NCBI GenBank assembly: GCA_036346255.1
Contig: CM070633.1
Coordinates: 19,654,001 to 19,718,000 of the forward strand
DNA from: Ampelocalamus luodianensis
Taxonomy: Eukaryota; Streptophyta; Magnoliopsida; Poales; Poaceae
Length of the DNA: 64,000 nucleotides
Reading direction: 5' to 3'
Position numbers and translations under genes: made by a program
In this document: positions 1 through 13,131 of the stretch, one piece after another
How the letters are laid out: every line of letters starts with the position of its first letter
How positions within the stretch are numbered: the stretch's first letter is position 1
Notes under the pieces: generated by a model
The model's database searches: none
The model's input: only the letters and a program-made list of their open reading frames with translations
Told to the model about the DNA's origin: nothing

Positions 1-2234
1 ATGGGAATCCATTAACAACGAGTATGACATATATTGGCTCCCAAGATCAACGACCAATATACTCATACCCTCATCCAACGTTGATTACATCCATACAACG
101 CATACAACAAGAGATAAAAAGACATACTGCATAATAGTTAAGGTCTACAGCTTATTACAAACGGTCGACCAGCCAAATTCAAGTAAAGTACCAAGTAGCA
201 ACGGAAGTAAATAAATAAAGCTAAGGACCAGTAGTGGTATGCCCATCACGCATCGGCAACCGACTGGGAGTTAAATGGTAGCACACTACTCATTAGTGTC
301 ACCCAAGTCAACACTAGCGAGATCATCATAATCATAACCTTCCTCACCTGAAAAGGCCAGCAAACATCTGGCTGAGTACAAGTGTACTCGCAAGTCTTAC
401 ACAAATAAAAATAGTTATGCATAAGGGTCATTCAAAGGATGGCTCATATTGGTTTAGTTTTGCGAAAGAGACGCAACAATTAACATCCTACACATACTAG
501 TTTTTTATGTGCCCATTTAAAATCAGATTTGAAGTAGAAGTAAAACATGTAGTAAAACATTTCAGTAATAAACAATTGAATCATACAAAAACCAAAGTGG
601 CAGCCCACTTTGATGTACTAAACACATGGACATCCCGTCCATGACGAATACCAAGTTCAACCACAATTTTAATTAAAAGTCTAACAATAAGCAGCCACAA
701 ATTTCAAGCGGTCGTCCATAACCGTGGACACGGCTATTCGAATAGATTATACCCTGCAGGGGTGTACTACTTTACCCACACGACTTGATTAGCCCGTAAG
801 CCTCCAGAGGCCTCTGAAATAGCACACTTCGTATGGTATGCCGGCCGGGTAAATCAAGATCTGATCATTTTCAAGAAGAAAGCCCTATTGAGCTAAGTCC
901 CCTTGTGAGATGGTTCCTTGCCTAGTACAAGCGTCTGATAGCCCTTGCTAGGGGGCTCACAAGTTATATTGGAAATACCGATGCAATCAAAACAAAAGAA
1001 TTGGTGCTCCCTTGCACACTATAAAGGATTACATCGGCTCCTCAAAGAACATAGGATTTCACGGTCGCTATGCCCCTTACACCACCAAGGACTTAACACA
1101 ATAAAACCCTCCCCCTACTTAACCATACGGCACCCATACACCGCGTATTGTCCAGTAGGTACCCAAAGTTCGGTCCTCAATTGTCCAGACAAGTCCTTCC
1201 ACTTACCCACTGCTCGTGCACAAAGCACCATCACTAACCAACACTTGTCCAGACCAAATCTCATTTTAAAAATGACAAAATTTAACTCATAAAACAGCTA
1301 CAAAGATTTGAAGTAAAAACATAAAGTAAGAGTTGTGTGTATCCCAAAACCGCCGGGTTATTCCTGACGATCGAACTACCGTATCTAGACTTGCATGGCT
1401 AAGCAATTCTATAACCCATAATTCACACATCCTATCTTAAGCATATAGGAGTTGGCATAATTCAAGATTAACCTCAAGCATAGGACATAACTAAACTACA
1501 CATCACAAAAATATTGACATAATCAAAATAGCATGCAAGCAATTATCATTGCACTATCTTAACCAAAACTGGGATCAAATATGATGCAAAAGAAAGTTCA
1601 AATAATGCTTGCCTTGCTGGTACAGTAGCTGCTCGCTCTCAGTAGCGTAAGTGTCGATATCAATATGCTCGGGATCTATATAATTATAACATCAAATAAA
1701 TACCGAGAAAAACAACTCAAAAACCAAAATGCTCAAAAATGCATGATTTTTCTACAGTTGTTAGGTCATGATTTTAAATGAGTTTTGGTGAAAGAATTAT
1801 TTCATTTTGATTTAGCATGTGAAAGTTATAATGGTTTGAATTTCAGATTTCAATAAGCCGTCATCATGTAATTTAATTATGAAGTGAAATTTTGTAGAAC
1901 AGTGGCGAGTACGTGGATTACATAGATAAATAGGCAATATTATTATAAGTTAAAAACAGTTGAGTTTGTCCTTTTTGGAGTTTTTATGATTTAGTTATTG
2001 ATTTTCAAAGTTATCAGCCTTTTATAGTATAAAAATAATGGAGTTAAGGAGTATATTCTCCCAAAATAGTTTCTGTGACAGAGGTAACATGGAGACCATT
2101 TTTAGAATTAAGTTCACTGAAAATGAAAATTATCAAAAGTGGTCTCACTGTTTTTGGAGCTTCCAATAATTACTTGTGCATTCTTGAAGTTATCAGTCAT
2201 TTTTCTATTGTACAAATAATGGTTTTAATGGATT
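1..2234 (-). mobile_element. Chromovirus LTR 'B', left part (runs off window)
   Basis: This stretch matches base for base, with scattered differences, the minus-strand LTR of the complete element at 57,660-62,406, starting about 200 bases inside that LTR. The outer LTR end and any internal region therefore lie left of the window. It is interrupted at 2,235 by a solo LTR and resumes at 4,753. Shared landmarks are the block around 720-760 (ataaccgtggacacggct), the Ccg-rich block near 840, and the AT-rich tract from 1,700. The short ORFs in it are not conserved with any protein I recognise. Whether B is a solo LTR or one end of a full element cannot be told from this window. Confidence 0.88.
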
Positions 2235-2761
2235 TGTAACACCCCAGCTCAGCATTGAGCCTGGAATGCTACTAAAATTAAATTAAACTAAACTAAACTA
2301 AGACCAATTACAAATTTTCGGCAAAACCTCCTTTGTATAGTCAGCTATACCGAGGTTCCAACAATTAATCATGGCATTTATCAATATCTTCATAATCAGG
2401 TTCATTCAAGCATGCAGGATAATCTCATAAACATAACCAAAATTTGCTATTCTCATTATTACAGTTAATCTGAAACTCAAACCACTATAAGTAATTCTTA
2501 AGATTGAGTGGTAGTGCGTGCATCCGAACATCTACCCCCTCCCATGCATGCGGGTCTTGCCAGTTGTACCTAAAATACATCAAAGCAAGAGTGAGCCCAA
2601 AGACTCAGCAAGTACCAACAAGGCTAAGCAAATTATCATTCATAGCATCAACAATCCAAGATAAACAATGCACCAAAGTATAGCCTTCATGCTCATGTGA
2701 ATGCAACCAATGCAATGCACCTTTTCAACTTTATCTCTTTTCGCATTTTACCGGTAATGCG

Positions 2762-2963
2762 GGGTATACAACCGTCGCTGTATACCCTTGCCTGTGCCCA
2801 CTAGCACAGGGACCAAGAGCCTATACACCACATGTATAGGGACCTTTGCCCATCATCTTAATGATGGGGACCTCTTTGCTCATAGCCCACATTCCACGAA
2901 TGTGGGGACCTCAACCCGTCATCTACATGACGGGACCTCGAACATGCATAGTCACCACGTGAC
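2762..2963. repeat. Array of seven short perfect hairpins in solo LTR 1
   Basis: Seven consecutive inverted repeats occupy about 200 bases. Stems pair 2,762-2,769 with 2,780-2,787; 2,791-2,797 with 2,804-2,810; 2,820-2,827 with 2,833-2,840; 2,849-2,856 with 2,861-2,868; 2,886-2,894 with 2,898-2,906; 2,915-2,922 with 2,927-2,934; and 2,951-2,955 with 2,959-2,963. All arms are perfectly complementary. Most units are joined by the same linker (GGGACC), yet every stem has a different sequence. The array lies about 1.8-2.0 kb from the LTR start, the same place as in the related LTRs. Its role is unknown; structured LTR RNA is the simplest reading. Confidence 0.88.
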
Positions 2964-4443
2964 CAATCCTCCAATATGATTGCATGATGCACATGAACAA
3001 AACTTTAAACCATCATACATATGGATTCACAACAACGACGTGCATGAATAAACTTATTCATACTTCTAGCATTCCTCATCATTGACATTCTTAGCATTCT
3101 AGTATCCATGAATAGCACATATATTCATAATACTAGCAAACATGAACAATCCTTCATGAATAATAATTAATCATATCTCAAATATTTACCATCCTTAATC
3201 ATACATGTCACATTATCAACCTTGCATGGTTAGTACGCATCAAAGTACTAGCACCTTCTATCAAACATTCATACATATTCTCTCAATCAGAGTACTTGCA
3301 TTAACGAGGATAAAATTGGAACTCATCACAATAACATCAACTTTAACCATAACTAGCATTCATCAAGATAAATGGAAACTCATCACATTAACATTCATGC
3401 ATGGCTATTACGAGCAAAACACAAACACTCTCAGCATGCAAACATAAATATGCTATAACCCGAATACTTGCCTCAACCGTGCGAGAACGGTGGACGCGAA
3501 GAGGGCGCTGCCCCTGGGATCACGCTCCCACCTGAACATAAAGATAACCCCAATCTAAGACCAACATACTAGATCAAAAGCATAAATAACAACACAAACG
3601 AACTCGCTAATCTCCCAAGCGTTTTCTAATCTTCCAATTTCTAGCGATCGCTTTGGTGATCACTGCGGACAGTCAACTTCTAAAATACATAACTTTCTGC
3701 TCAGGAGTCCAAATGAGGTGTTCTCAGACTTTCTGGAAAGGTAATTAAATTACCCAAATAAACTTAGTTGGGGAGCCCTTTTGATTATGCCATCTACTGC
3801 CCCTACCAAGCCAAACTACAGAACAACAATTTTCACATCGGCTTCTCTGGACAGTACACTAAAACCATCATAACTTTTGCTACGAAAGTCCAAATCTTTC
3901 GTTCTTTATCTCTCTGAAAAGGTATGGAAATTACCTACAATTTTCGTTATATTAAGATCCTCTGATTTCGTCTTTAACTAATAGATTAACTCAGTTTTCT
4001 ACAGACTGTCAGGATGTTGACAGATTAACCAGACAGCGGCACTAAACAATTCATAACTTTCTAACCGTTAATCGGATTTTGGCGTTCTTGGCGGCCACTG
4101 AAAGCTAAGAACATTATCTACATAACTCTAGGAGACCAAAACTCCTAATTCGGCCTCTAAACACACGAAACTGACCGCACAATAATCTGGACAGAACGCG
4201 ATCTATTAAACCGACGCAAATCAATCTACCAAACGACATCAACCGCAACTATTACGCATGAAACAACAAAGAACACGCAACGTTACCCTTGTAGAATCGC
4301 AGCAAGATGATGAACTCTCCCCACGAAGTTGATCTCCTCTCCTTTCTTCACTTGATCGGCAGCAGGGAGCACCGACGGCGAGGAAGGGAGGCACCAATGG
4401 AGGGGGGCACCACCATGGAGGAGAGGTGCGCTACAGTAACCGT

Positions 4444-4467
4444 GCTACAGTGCAGCGGCACTGTAGC
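4444..4467. repeat. 10-bp perfect hairpin with 4-base loop
   Basis: GCTACAGTGC (4,444-4,453), loop AGCG, then its exact reverse complement (4,458-4,467). It sits in a patch of repeated CTACAGT words (4,430-4,475) near the start of the minus-strand solo LTR 1. It could be promoter-proximal structure in the LTR. No function can be assigned. Confidence 0.75.
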
Positions 4468-4752
4468 TACAGTGCATTTAGGATTTTTCCCCTTCCTTTT
4501 ATTGGTGGCCGACACCTCATGGGCCTCCTGGGTCAAGGCCCAAGGCCCAAGTTGTCGAAAAACTGCAGAAACCCCCTTTTTTATGTCTAATTACTCTTTT
4601 GAACGCTTTCTTTCGTAGAATAAATTGGAGTATTACATTAAAACCCCTCTTTCTCCTGTTCAATCGCTTTGCTAAAAGAAATATTCCCCCAATTTTAATT
4701 ATTCTCTCCCGATTTAATTATTCTCTCCCAATTTAATTTTTGGGGTACTACA

Positions 4753-7093
4753 GGATTAATCTGTAAATTAATACTCTCTGCTACAGAGATAAGTTTGAAA
4801 CTAATTTTGATAGGAAGTACATTAAGAATGTAAATTTCCAGAAGTGGTTTCAGTCAATTTGGAGTTGAAATGATTTAGTTATGCATTTTAGAAGTTATAC
4901 ATATTTTTCAGTGTGTAAGAAAAGGGTTTTCGGATTTTACAAACATTTGCTACTTTTCTCACCGAGTGCAGCGCTAGCCGCGGTCACTGACCAGCGGGCC
5001 CGCTCGTCAGCGGCCCACTGCGAGGCGCACACACGCACATCCCAGAGCTAGGATCGCGAGCCGTTGGATCAAGATCCAACGGTCCACAGTCGAAGTGCAA
5101 TAGGACGGTCCGAATGTCTCACAAATCCAACCCGTCCCTTTCGCATCTGACGGTCTAGATTAATTCCAGTGCATTTAGCTCCAAAACGAAAACGACTCAA
5201 AGCGTAACCTAGAGAATACGTTTCCCAAACTAGCAAGCGTAACCTTGAGTATGAACTATCCAGAATACGTGTTTTAGTTAGTGAAGCACAAACTAAGATT
5301 TACGCGATCAGTTAACCCTACAGGAGGCCCACATGTCAAGGAGGTATTAACTTTTCTAACCCACCGTTGAAGAGTTTGAACTTCATTAGCTTAACCCAAA
5401 TGGGTCTTTTGTCGGTTGTGTCCGACAATAGACGAGCGGCAGAGCCGACCGCTGCCGAGCCCGCCGGCGGCGAGGAAAACTGAGTGACCGTGCGAGCTGT
5501 GCCAAAATGAAAGGGCAATACTGAGGACTACCACCTGGTGGGGCTGTTAGCGGCGGAGGGTGATTGTGCCGGCGGTGAGCCGGAAATGGGCGGAGCTGAG
5601 TATTTCGGCCGGAAACGCAAAAAGCAAAAACTAGTTCCGCCAATCCTTGCATGCAGGTGTCCGAGGACCTAAGGTTACTGCGAGGTTACCTGAATGCAGA
5701 AGAGAGCCTGGGAAAAGCCGGAGACGACTGGAGTTGACTGGATGACGGCGAGGTCCACGGCGGTCACTACGGTCCACGTGGAGAGGTCGCCCTGGGGAGG
5801 GAGAAAGGCAAGTAGTTCTTGAACATGCTCAAATGAGGTATGGAGATGGTGAGAATGTGAGCAATCGAAGAATGCCCTACCGGCCGGAGCTGGAGACGAA
5901 GAACAAGGTACACGGCCGATAAAAGTTAACTTCAAGATTTGGAGTAACCTATAGAGTATCGTTGAAATTGACTTAGGGGAAATACTTCATAAGTGTAGGG
6001 GCACATGGTGACGCACTTAAGCAAGGGTAACACTCACCAAAGTGAAGGGGGTCACAAGATCGGCTGTCGGGGCACGCTCCGAGACCACCGAGAGCGGGAT
6101 GAAGAACAAAGAACTGCAAGCAAGGACAAGCTCGGGGTTTAGCAAAAATGAGTACGGTTCTGAAAGTAGAGGGCAACGTCTCATTCAGAGGAAGGCTTAC
6201 CCGGGAGGTGAACTCCAGCTAGCCTCCCTCCTCTCAGTCGGCAGAGAAGAGGTGAGAGCGAAAATGGGAATGGAAGGGGGTAATAAGGCCAGAGAGATGT
6301 TGGGGTGGGGGCGGTGTGAGACGCTCAAGCACGGGGAGTGGTCACTCGGGGCGGTGACGGGATGGCAGCCCTGACGCGCAAGGCATCACCGGCCGCGTGG
6401 CGAGGCGATTCTGCGAAAGCACCAGCGAGAGGTTGAAGAAGAACTGACGCGCGGGCCCAACGCGGTAGTGACCCAAGGCGTGGGGCGAAACGGTGAGACG
6501 TGGCTTAAAGGGGGCGCTCCGATCATAATCCGACGGCCAAGGTTTGGTGCGACTAGGTGGCTTGATCGAGTCGACTCGCCCGGTCGGGCTCAGACCCGAT
6601 GAATAGTGCCAGACTAGGGTTTAGGTTTGGGGTTGACTGACATTTAAATTGAAAACCCTACTTTGACTGAGGCTTAAAAAATATAAATAAAATTCCTAAA
6701 ATCATGACATAATTTGTGGGGGTTCCGGGGAATATATAGTTCCCATAAAAATTATGAAACCCTACTGTTCAATATATAGTCTGTGATATTTAATTTCAAA
6801 TATGTTGTATGTCTATAAATGTTATTTGAATTTTAATGAGGTTCAAACTAGTCCCAAAAATTTGGGAAAAATTATATTAATTCCTAATAATTAGTGTAGT
6901 ATTTAAATAAATTGATTTCAGATGATGATCACAACTTTTTATCACTGATTTGAATTGAAATGCGAATTTTGATGTGTATGTTCACCTCAAATTAGATTTT
7001 CCAAGTACAATATATTATGGAAATGCTTTGAATTTGATAGTGCATGTTAGTGAAATACAAATTAATCCAATTTAATTAGTTGGGGCTGTGACA
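4753..7093 (-). mobile_element. Chromovirus LTR 'B', right part
   Basis: Continues LTR B after the solo-LTR insertion; the first five bases are the duplicated target ggatt. It runs through the GC-rich promoter/leader zone (about 4,960-6,600) into an AT-rich tail. It ends at the LTR terminus GGGGCTGTGACA, exactly as the intact minus-strand LTR does at 62,406. It is more diverged from the 57,660-62,406 LTR than the left part, notably around 5,300-6,600. The next bases, atctt (7,094-7,098), are the likely target duplication; the native LTR sequence at this place has the same word. Confidence 0.87.
5061..5082. promoter_or_regulatory. Conserved LTR palindrome CCGTTGGATC-nn-GATCCAACGG
   Basis: A perfect 10-bp inverted repeat with a 2-base spacer, in the GC-rich zone of LTR B. 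The same arms recur at 49,730-49,751 and 60,433-60,454 (element 2 LTRs) and, with a different spacer, at 47,125-47,146 (solo LTR 3). Conservation of the arms across LTR subfamilies suggests a protein-binding site or a short RNA stem, which is an inference. Confidence 0.7.
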
Positions 7094-10000
7094 ATCTTTC
7101 TCACCTGAAAAGGCCAGCAAACATCTGGCTGAGTACAAGTGTACTCGCAAGTCTTACACAAATAAAATTAGTTATGCATAAGGGTCATTCAAAGGATGGC
7201 TCATATTGGTTTAGTTTTGCGAAAGAGACGCAACAAATAACATCCTACACATACTAGTTTTTCATGTGCCCATTTTAAAATCAGATTTGAAGTAGAAGTA
7301 AAGCATATAGTAAAGCATTTCAGTATTAAACAATTGAATCATGCAAGGACCAAAGTGGCAGCCCACTTTGATGTATTAAACACATGAACATCCCGTTCAT
7401 GACGAATACCAAGTTCAACCACAATTTTAATTAAAAGTCTAACAATAGTAACTCCCGAACTCAAGCGGTTATCCATAACCGTGGACACGGCTATTCGAAT
7501 AGATTGCTACCCTGCAGGGGTGTACTACTTTACCCACACGACTTGATTAGCCCGTAAGCCTCCAGATGCCTCTGAAAATAGCATACTTCCTATGGTATGC
7601 CGGCCGGGTAAATCAAGATACAGTCATTTTCAGCAAGAAGGCCCTATTGAGCTAAGTCCCCCTTGTGAGATGGTTCCTTGCCTAGTACAAGCATCTGATA
7701 GCACTTGCTAGGGGGCTCACAAGTTATATTGGACATACCGATGCAATCAAAACAAATAGAATTGGTGCTCCCTTGCACACTGTAAAGGATTACATCGGCT
7801 CCTAAGGGACATAGGATTTCACGGTCGCTATGCCCTTACACCACCATGGGACTTAACACAATAAAACCCTCCCCCTACTTAACCATACGGCTCCCAACCC
7901 GCGTGTGGCAGCACGAGTGTACTTGAATTAACGACGTTACCAAAGTTCGGTCCTCAATTGTCCAGACAAGTCAAACCACATACCCAATCTCGTGCACGAA
8001 GGCACCATCACTAACCAACACTTGTCCGGACCAGATCTCATTTTAAAAAGACAAATTTTAGCTCATAACACAGATACGAAGATCTGAATTAAAGTATAAA
8101 GAGGTAAGTGTGTGTTTCCCATAATTGTCGGGTTAGCCCCGGCAATCAAACTACCGTATCTAGACTTGCATGACTAAGCAACCCATATTCAATAATCATC
8201 ACATCCTATCTTAAGCATGTAGGTACTGGCATAATTCAAGATTAACCTCAAGCATAGGACATAAATAAACTACACATCACAAGAATATTTACATAATCAA
8301 AATAGCATGCAGGCAATTATCATTGCACTAACTTAACCAAAACTGGGATCAAATATGATGCAAAAGAAAGTTCAAATGATGCTTGCCTTGCTGGTAGTTC
8401 ACTAGCTCACTCTCGGTTACTTGCTCTCATACTTCCGGCAACTCGGAATCTAAAGGAAAGACGATATCGAATAAACACCGAGAAATAGCCAAAAACTCAA
8501 ATTGCTCCAAAATGCATGAAATTTATACAGTAGCTATATTATGATTTTAGATGAATTTAGTTACAAAAATTATTCCATTTGGAGTTTATATGAGGGAGTT
8601 ACAGTAGTTTGAAAATCAGATTTTTTTTTGGAAAATGCTGAAAATCAATGTTCTGTTACTGTTCATCCGAACTTAATTGTTTCACGGAAATTTGTAGAAT
8701 AGTGGTAGGGATAATCTTTACATGGCATGAAAGGTAATTAAAATTTAAGATCAATAAAAATTGAATCACCCCATTTGGAGTTCATATGAATTAGTTATGA
8801 ATTATCGAAGTTAAAAGACTTTTTCGTGTAAAAATAACTCTTTTCTGATTTTGCTACTGCATTAAATAATTTTTATAGGTAGGATGACCTAGCCTCTATC
8901 ATGACAAGTGGGGTCTATGTATTTTCTTTTCTTTTCTATTTATTTCCTAAGGAAAACATCTACCGACAAAACTAACCTTCTCATACTCATATACTTAACT
9001 GATTCTCCGGTGTTGAATCCAATCACATGTATAACACTCTCCACTCATATTCTCATATCTTGATCTAATCCCGTACTAACCTCCAATAAGACATTATCAA
9101 GGTAGTCAATCCAACAAATAGCGCCCGGACTTTCGTTCTTCCAACTATACAACCTATCCAATAATTATACGAAATCCACCGACCGATGGGCATATGACCA
9201 TGACTAAATCCATCAATCAATCTCCGATATACTATTTAAGCTAGTTCTAACCATCTAGATCTACTAGTCTTGCCTCGACAAATCACATTCGCAAACACTA
9301 AAATTTCCACCGATCGAGGTTTAAGTAACTAACCGATCCCTCATGATCTTTTACAATTTAATAACATATCCAACATCTAATTGCTCACTAATAAATCAAC
9401 TTACATCCATTTCACCGGACTAGTCATGGACGACAACTACTAATCCAATCCCATATATGCGCCTCTACGATCAACTAATAATCATTTATCCACTAATCCC
9501 ATAGAGGCACAATTCCATCGACTTATCTATTAATTACATGACAAATCCGAATATTAATCCACAATCAAATAATCCATTCTACCATCTCCCAAATTCTAGC
9601 ATATTAGATTTGCATAACTATCAGTTAAGGCATCCGATCAAACAATCCAAAAATATACTTAATCCGACATCCAACGAGCAACAATACACATATATAAAAG
9701 ATATATCAGTAAACATCACACACATACGTCAACCATCGAGTAATAAATTACAAAAATCTTTATGCAACCTATCTCCAAAAATTACTAGTCCAATGTGAGA
9801 AGAAACCTCTAATTAATTTATCCTCCAAAGATCACCACTAGCATCCATGCGACTTCACAACAATATCGTCCGATCAAATAATCAACTCATATATTTAATG
9901 TAGCATCTACCGATCAATAATGCACGCATTTCGCCACAATAATCTAATTATCCGCATTCACCAAAATATCAATACATGATCATGCCAACGCCTAAATAAG

Positions 10001-10685
10001 ACTTAACTAGAGAGTCGCACCGATCTAAGCTATCAAACAATTTTTTTTTTACAATTAAACATGCATGAAAAGATGCCATGCTCATGACTAATATGCAACA
10101 TGCACAAGTAAATATCGTAAACGCGATTTGACACTAAAGATTTTTACCGCGGCACTAGGCGTGCGAAATATCGCCGGACATCGTCTTCTTGGCACTCGTT
10201 TGCATCCGCCGTAGTCGTCGCCGATCTCGTGTGCGTCCACGTCCGTGTCGACCGTAGTCGTCGCCGAGCTCGTCCGCGTCCATGCCCGTCATCTCGGTAC
10301 CGCCGCATGCACCACACCGTGACGTCGTTATCTTCGGTGCTCAACTCACCCGTGATCTTCCTCGCCTTGTTTCCGCCGAGCCCTTAGCCATGCCTTCGGA
10401 TGCCATTGAGCCCAGCCATGTGCATGCGTGGCTCCAGCACGCTCGGCTCGGCCTTAGAGCCATGTCATCGAACTATCGTCGGCAGCGTGCAAGGCCAAGC
10501 TGCGCCACGGCCTCACCTCGTCCACCTGGAGCCGACATCGCGCCATGCATGCTGGCCGCACCACTGGACAGCACCATGCCGGGGCGCTGCCCTCCTACCC
10601 GTGGTGCCGCCGCATGCATGCATGTTGTCGAGCTGCTGCTCGGTGCCACTGGACAGCGCCGAGCTGCTGTCCTTGCGCCGCTGCT
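7094..10685 (-). mobile_element. LTR-type element 'C', part 1 (3' end of its LTR lost to B)
   Basis: From 7,099 the sequence repeats the 3' half of the chromovirus LTR (compare 335-2,000 and 58,210-59,900), starting inside the LTR because B interrupts it here. From about 8,600 it diverges into an AT-rich tract (8,880-10,130), then a CpG-rich stretch (10,140-10,685) with exon-like composition but no recognisable protein. It continues at 13,137 after a solo-LTR insertion and at 22,959 after a second insertion. I infer a single minus-strand LTR of more than 5 kb. The AT-rich middle could instead be a further unrecognised insertion. Confidence 0.7.
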
Positions 10686-13131
10686 TGTAATACCCTGTTT
10701 TTGATCAGGAAGAAACCTGTTCGAATTTGAATTCAAAAGTATAAAAAGGGGGGTTTTCAGCTGTTCTTCCGGGTCTTGGGCCTGGGCCTTCGGCCAGCAG
10801 GCCCAAGAGGGGAGCCAGCCATCTGGCCCCAAGGGGCAGCCGAGTGGCCCTAGGGGGCAGTCGAAGGCCCATGGGGGCAGCCGATTGGGGGCCCAAAGGG
10901 GGGCCGGCCTTATGGCAAAAAGGGGGGGCGGCTCTAACCCTAGCCCCCTCCCACACCTTGCGCCTCCTCCCTCCTGGCAGCCGCCTCTCCTCCTCACCTG
11001 CGCATCCCCGAGTTTTGGGCAGCCACCTCCCTCCCTCCTCCATTGGTGCCGCCGGCCAAATCTTGGGAGGAAGAGCCAGGTTGTCGTCTTCCTTTGGGGA
11101 TCCACACACGGTTCAGCACCTCACTGATCTTCGAGAGTAAAATCGTTTTCCCTGCTATTTTGCTCATTCCGTTCTTGGTAGATGCCGTATTTTGATTTGT
11201 TGTTAGTGCTGCGTGTAGAATCAGACTTGCTGTTCTATGTTGCGCGGTCTGTTTCGGTATTTTAGAGGCCGAATTAGAGATGTTCATCTCCTGGAGTATT
11301 GTAGGTCTTGTTCTTAGCTTTCGGTGGCCGCCAAGAACACTAAAATCCGATGAACGAGTCAAAAGTTATGATAGATTTACTATCTGCTGTCCAGAATCCT
11401 GACGAGAATTAGCAGTCTCTGTATAGGTTTATTTATGGCCTAGTTAGAGGGTGATTCAGAGGTCTTGCCCATAACAAATTTTGAAGGTAACATCACTAGC
11501 TTTCAGGATTGATAAAGAACACTTCATTTGGATTTATAGATCAAAAGTTATGCACTTTTCAATGTGACTGTCCAGATTGTATGTCAGTCTGTCCAGTTTG
11601 TTTGTCAGTTTCTATCTTTAATTTTGACCCATGTGCCACTTTTTGTTAAAGACAATTTATGAATGTCGTGCCAACTAGGTTATTGTAGATAATTTCATAA
11701 CCTTTTCAGATTGTTAAAGAACGTCCAATTTGGAGTTGTACAACAAAAGTTATGGATATTTTAATTTAGCCGATATTTCTGTCTATTAATTCAGTCAACA
11801 GATTTGAGCCGTGGGCCAAATTTTATTAGAGGCAAAATCTGAACTTTTGCCCAACCAGAGTATTGTAGATATGTCAGTTAAGAATCCATGGAAAATGGTC
11901 TCACCTCATTCCGAGTTCCATACCAATAGATATGTCAATTACCGTGCTGCTGTCCAGAATTAAGTTATGTCAGAAATTGTTGATTTCAGTTTAAGCTTTG
12001 TTTTAATGACTAGAGTCATCAGGGAAGCAGTGTTTATCGTCGATTAGTAGTGTTGGGTATATTATGTCCTTATTGAAATTATTTTACTTGTTTAGGAGGT
12101 GAAGCCTTGGGTTTATGAGTATCACCTTTGCCGACTAACGCGTCGCATCGCGGAAGGCAAGTACATTGCCACCCTTAATGATTGTGATTGATGAATGTTT
12201 ATATGGTCATGCTGTGATTTGGTATGATACGAGAGAAGATGGATTGTCTATGTTCTTTCATATGTGTTGAATCCATGTTTTGTTATCATGTCTTTCAATA
12301 TTCGTATTTCATTCTATGCATTCATTACGCATGTTTCATCCACGAAAGTGGATTGCAAGTCCCACCATTCCAATCAGGCGGTGTTGGACATTGTCATGTC
12401 CCGCCCACGGAGTGGATTTGAAAGACCCATTAATTCCGAATGGGCATGTAAGACCCATTAACTCCAAGATGGGCAATGTTGGACACCCGTATGAAACGTT
12501 CTTCATACGGAAGTGGATCCCGCATTTTTGTTAAGATGCGGGCTTGAGTGAACACCGACGGGTGTTTCACCGCTATACCGTATATGCATGTGTGCAGTCC
12601 ATTCCTTTGATTTTGAGCATTCATATCATGTTTTCATTTGTATTCGATTGTGATGTGATCGAACTCGATGATGAGTTTGTCTTATTCATATTGAATGATT
12701 ATCTTATTGATAACTGTATTTGCCGAGTCATGGGCTCACTCTTGCGTTGTTTGTTTATTTTAGGTAACCCCGATGTTGGCTCTTGGGAGGAGTAGACACA
12801 CACTACTTGTTCACAACATCAAATTCATGTTCAAGACTAAATTATAGTTTCATATTTCATTCGTTATCGATGAACTGTAATAATTAAATTATAATTGGAG
12901 AAGGAAGGATACCTTCTCCACCTGGAAGTTGATTTATTACTGCGTGTGAACCCTCTTTATTGATGTTCAGTATTAAATAACTTAGAAGGTGAAGGAAGGA
13001 TACCTTCACCATGTCCTGTTTATCTTAATGCTGTCTTTAGTTGATATACTTGTTTCAAGTTCTTCCGCATTATGGATGTATGTTAGATGTTTTAGGTGAC
13101 ATCTTGGCTTCCGGATAGCCAGGGTGTTACA
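10686..13131 (+). mobile_element. Solo LTR 2 (2.45 kb)
   Basis: Begins TGTAATACCC and ends GGGTGTTACA. The target duplication ctgct is at 10,681-10,685 and 13,132-13,136; without the insertion the CpG-rich host reads straight through. It is closely related to the LTRs of the 13,819-22,953 element: they share the block near 11,280-11,400, the hairpin array, and the terminal 170 bases. There is no internal region, so it is a recombination-derived solo LTR. The several ORFs over 10,700-11,140 lie in its GC-rich leader and overlap on both strands without homology, so I do not call them genes. Confidence 0.92.
12338..12585. repeat. Hairpin array in solo LTR 2
   Basis: The same kind of array as at 22,157-22,411. 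Recognisable stems include ATCCAC/GTGGAT at 12,338, two CCCATT-type units around 12,427-12,475, a ten-base-class stem around CCGTATGAA near 12,486, and CCCGCAT/ATGCGGG near 12,511-12,545. Several stems differ by one base or one missing G or C from the copy at 22,157, but pairing is mostly kept. Confidence 0.8.

Larger units (their letters stand above)
2235..4752 (-). mobile_element. Solo LTR 1 (2.5 kb, non-autonomous family relative)
   Basis: Begins TGTAACACCCC and ends GGGGTACTACA. It is flanked by the 5-bp target duplication ggatt at 2,230-2,234 and 4,753-4,757, and cuts LTR B at a point where the uninterrupted copy at 60,120 is continuous. In reverse complement it shares its general plan, and the block around 4,080-4,140, with the plus-strand solo LTR at 10,686-13,131 and with the LTRs of the 13,819-22,953 element. 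No primer site, polypurine tract or internal region is present, so it is a solo LTR left by LTR-LTR recombination. It holds the hairpin array at 2,762-2,963. Confidence 0.9.

Noticed and set aside
2762..2963. CRISPR-like array
   Set aside because: Regular spacing and a common linker look array-like, but there are no identical direct repeats of suitable length. The units are individual hairpins inside a plant LTR.
10473..11105. 210-codon minus-strand ORF and overlapping ORFs on both strands
   Set aside because: It crosses the solo LTR 2 insertion junction at 10,685/10,686 and lies in GC-rich leader DNA; overlapping ORFs in several frames show it is a composition effect.
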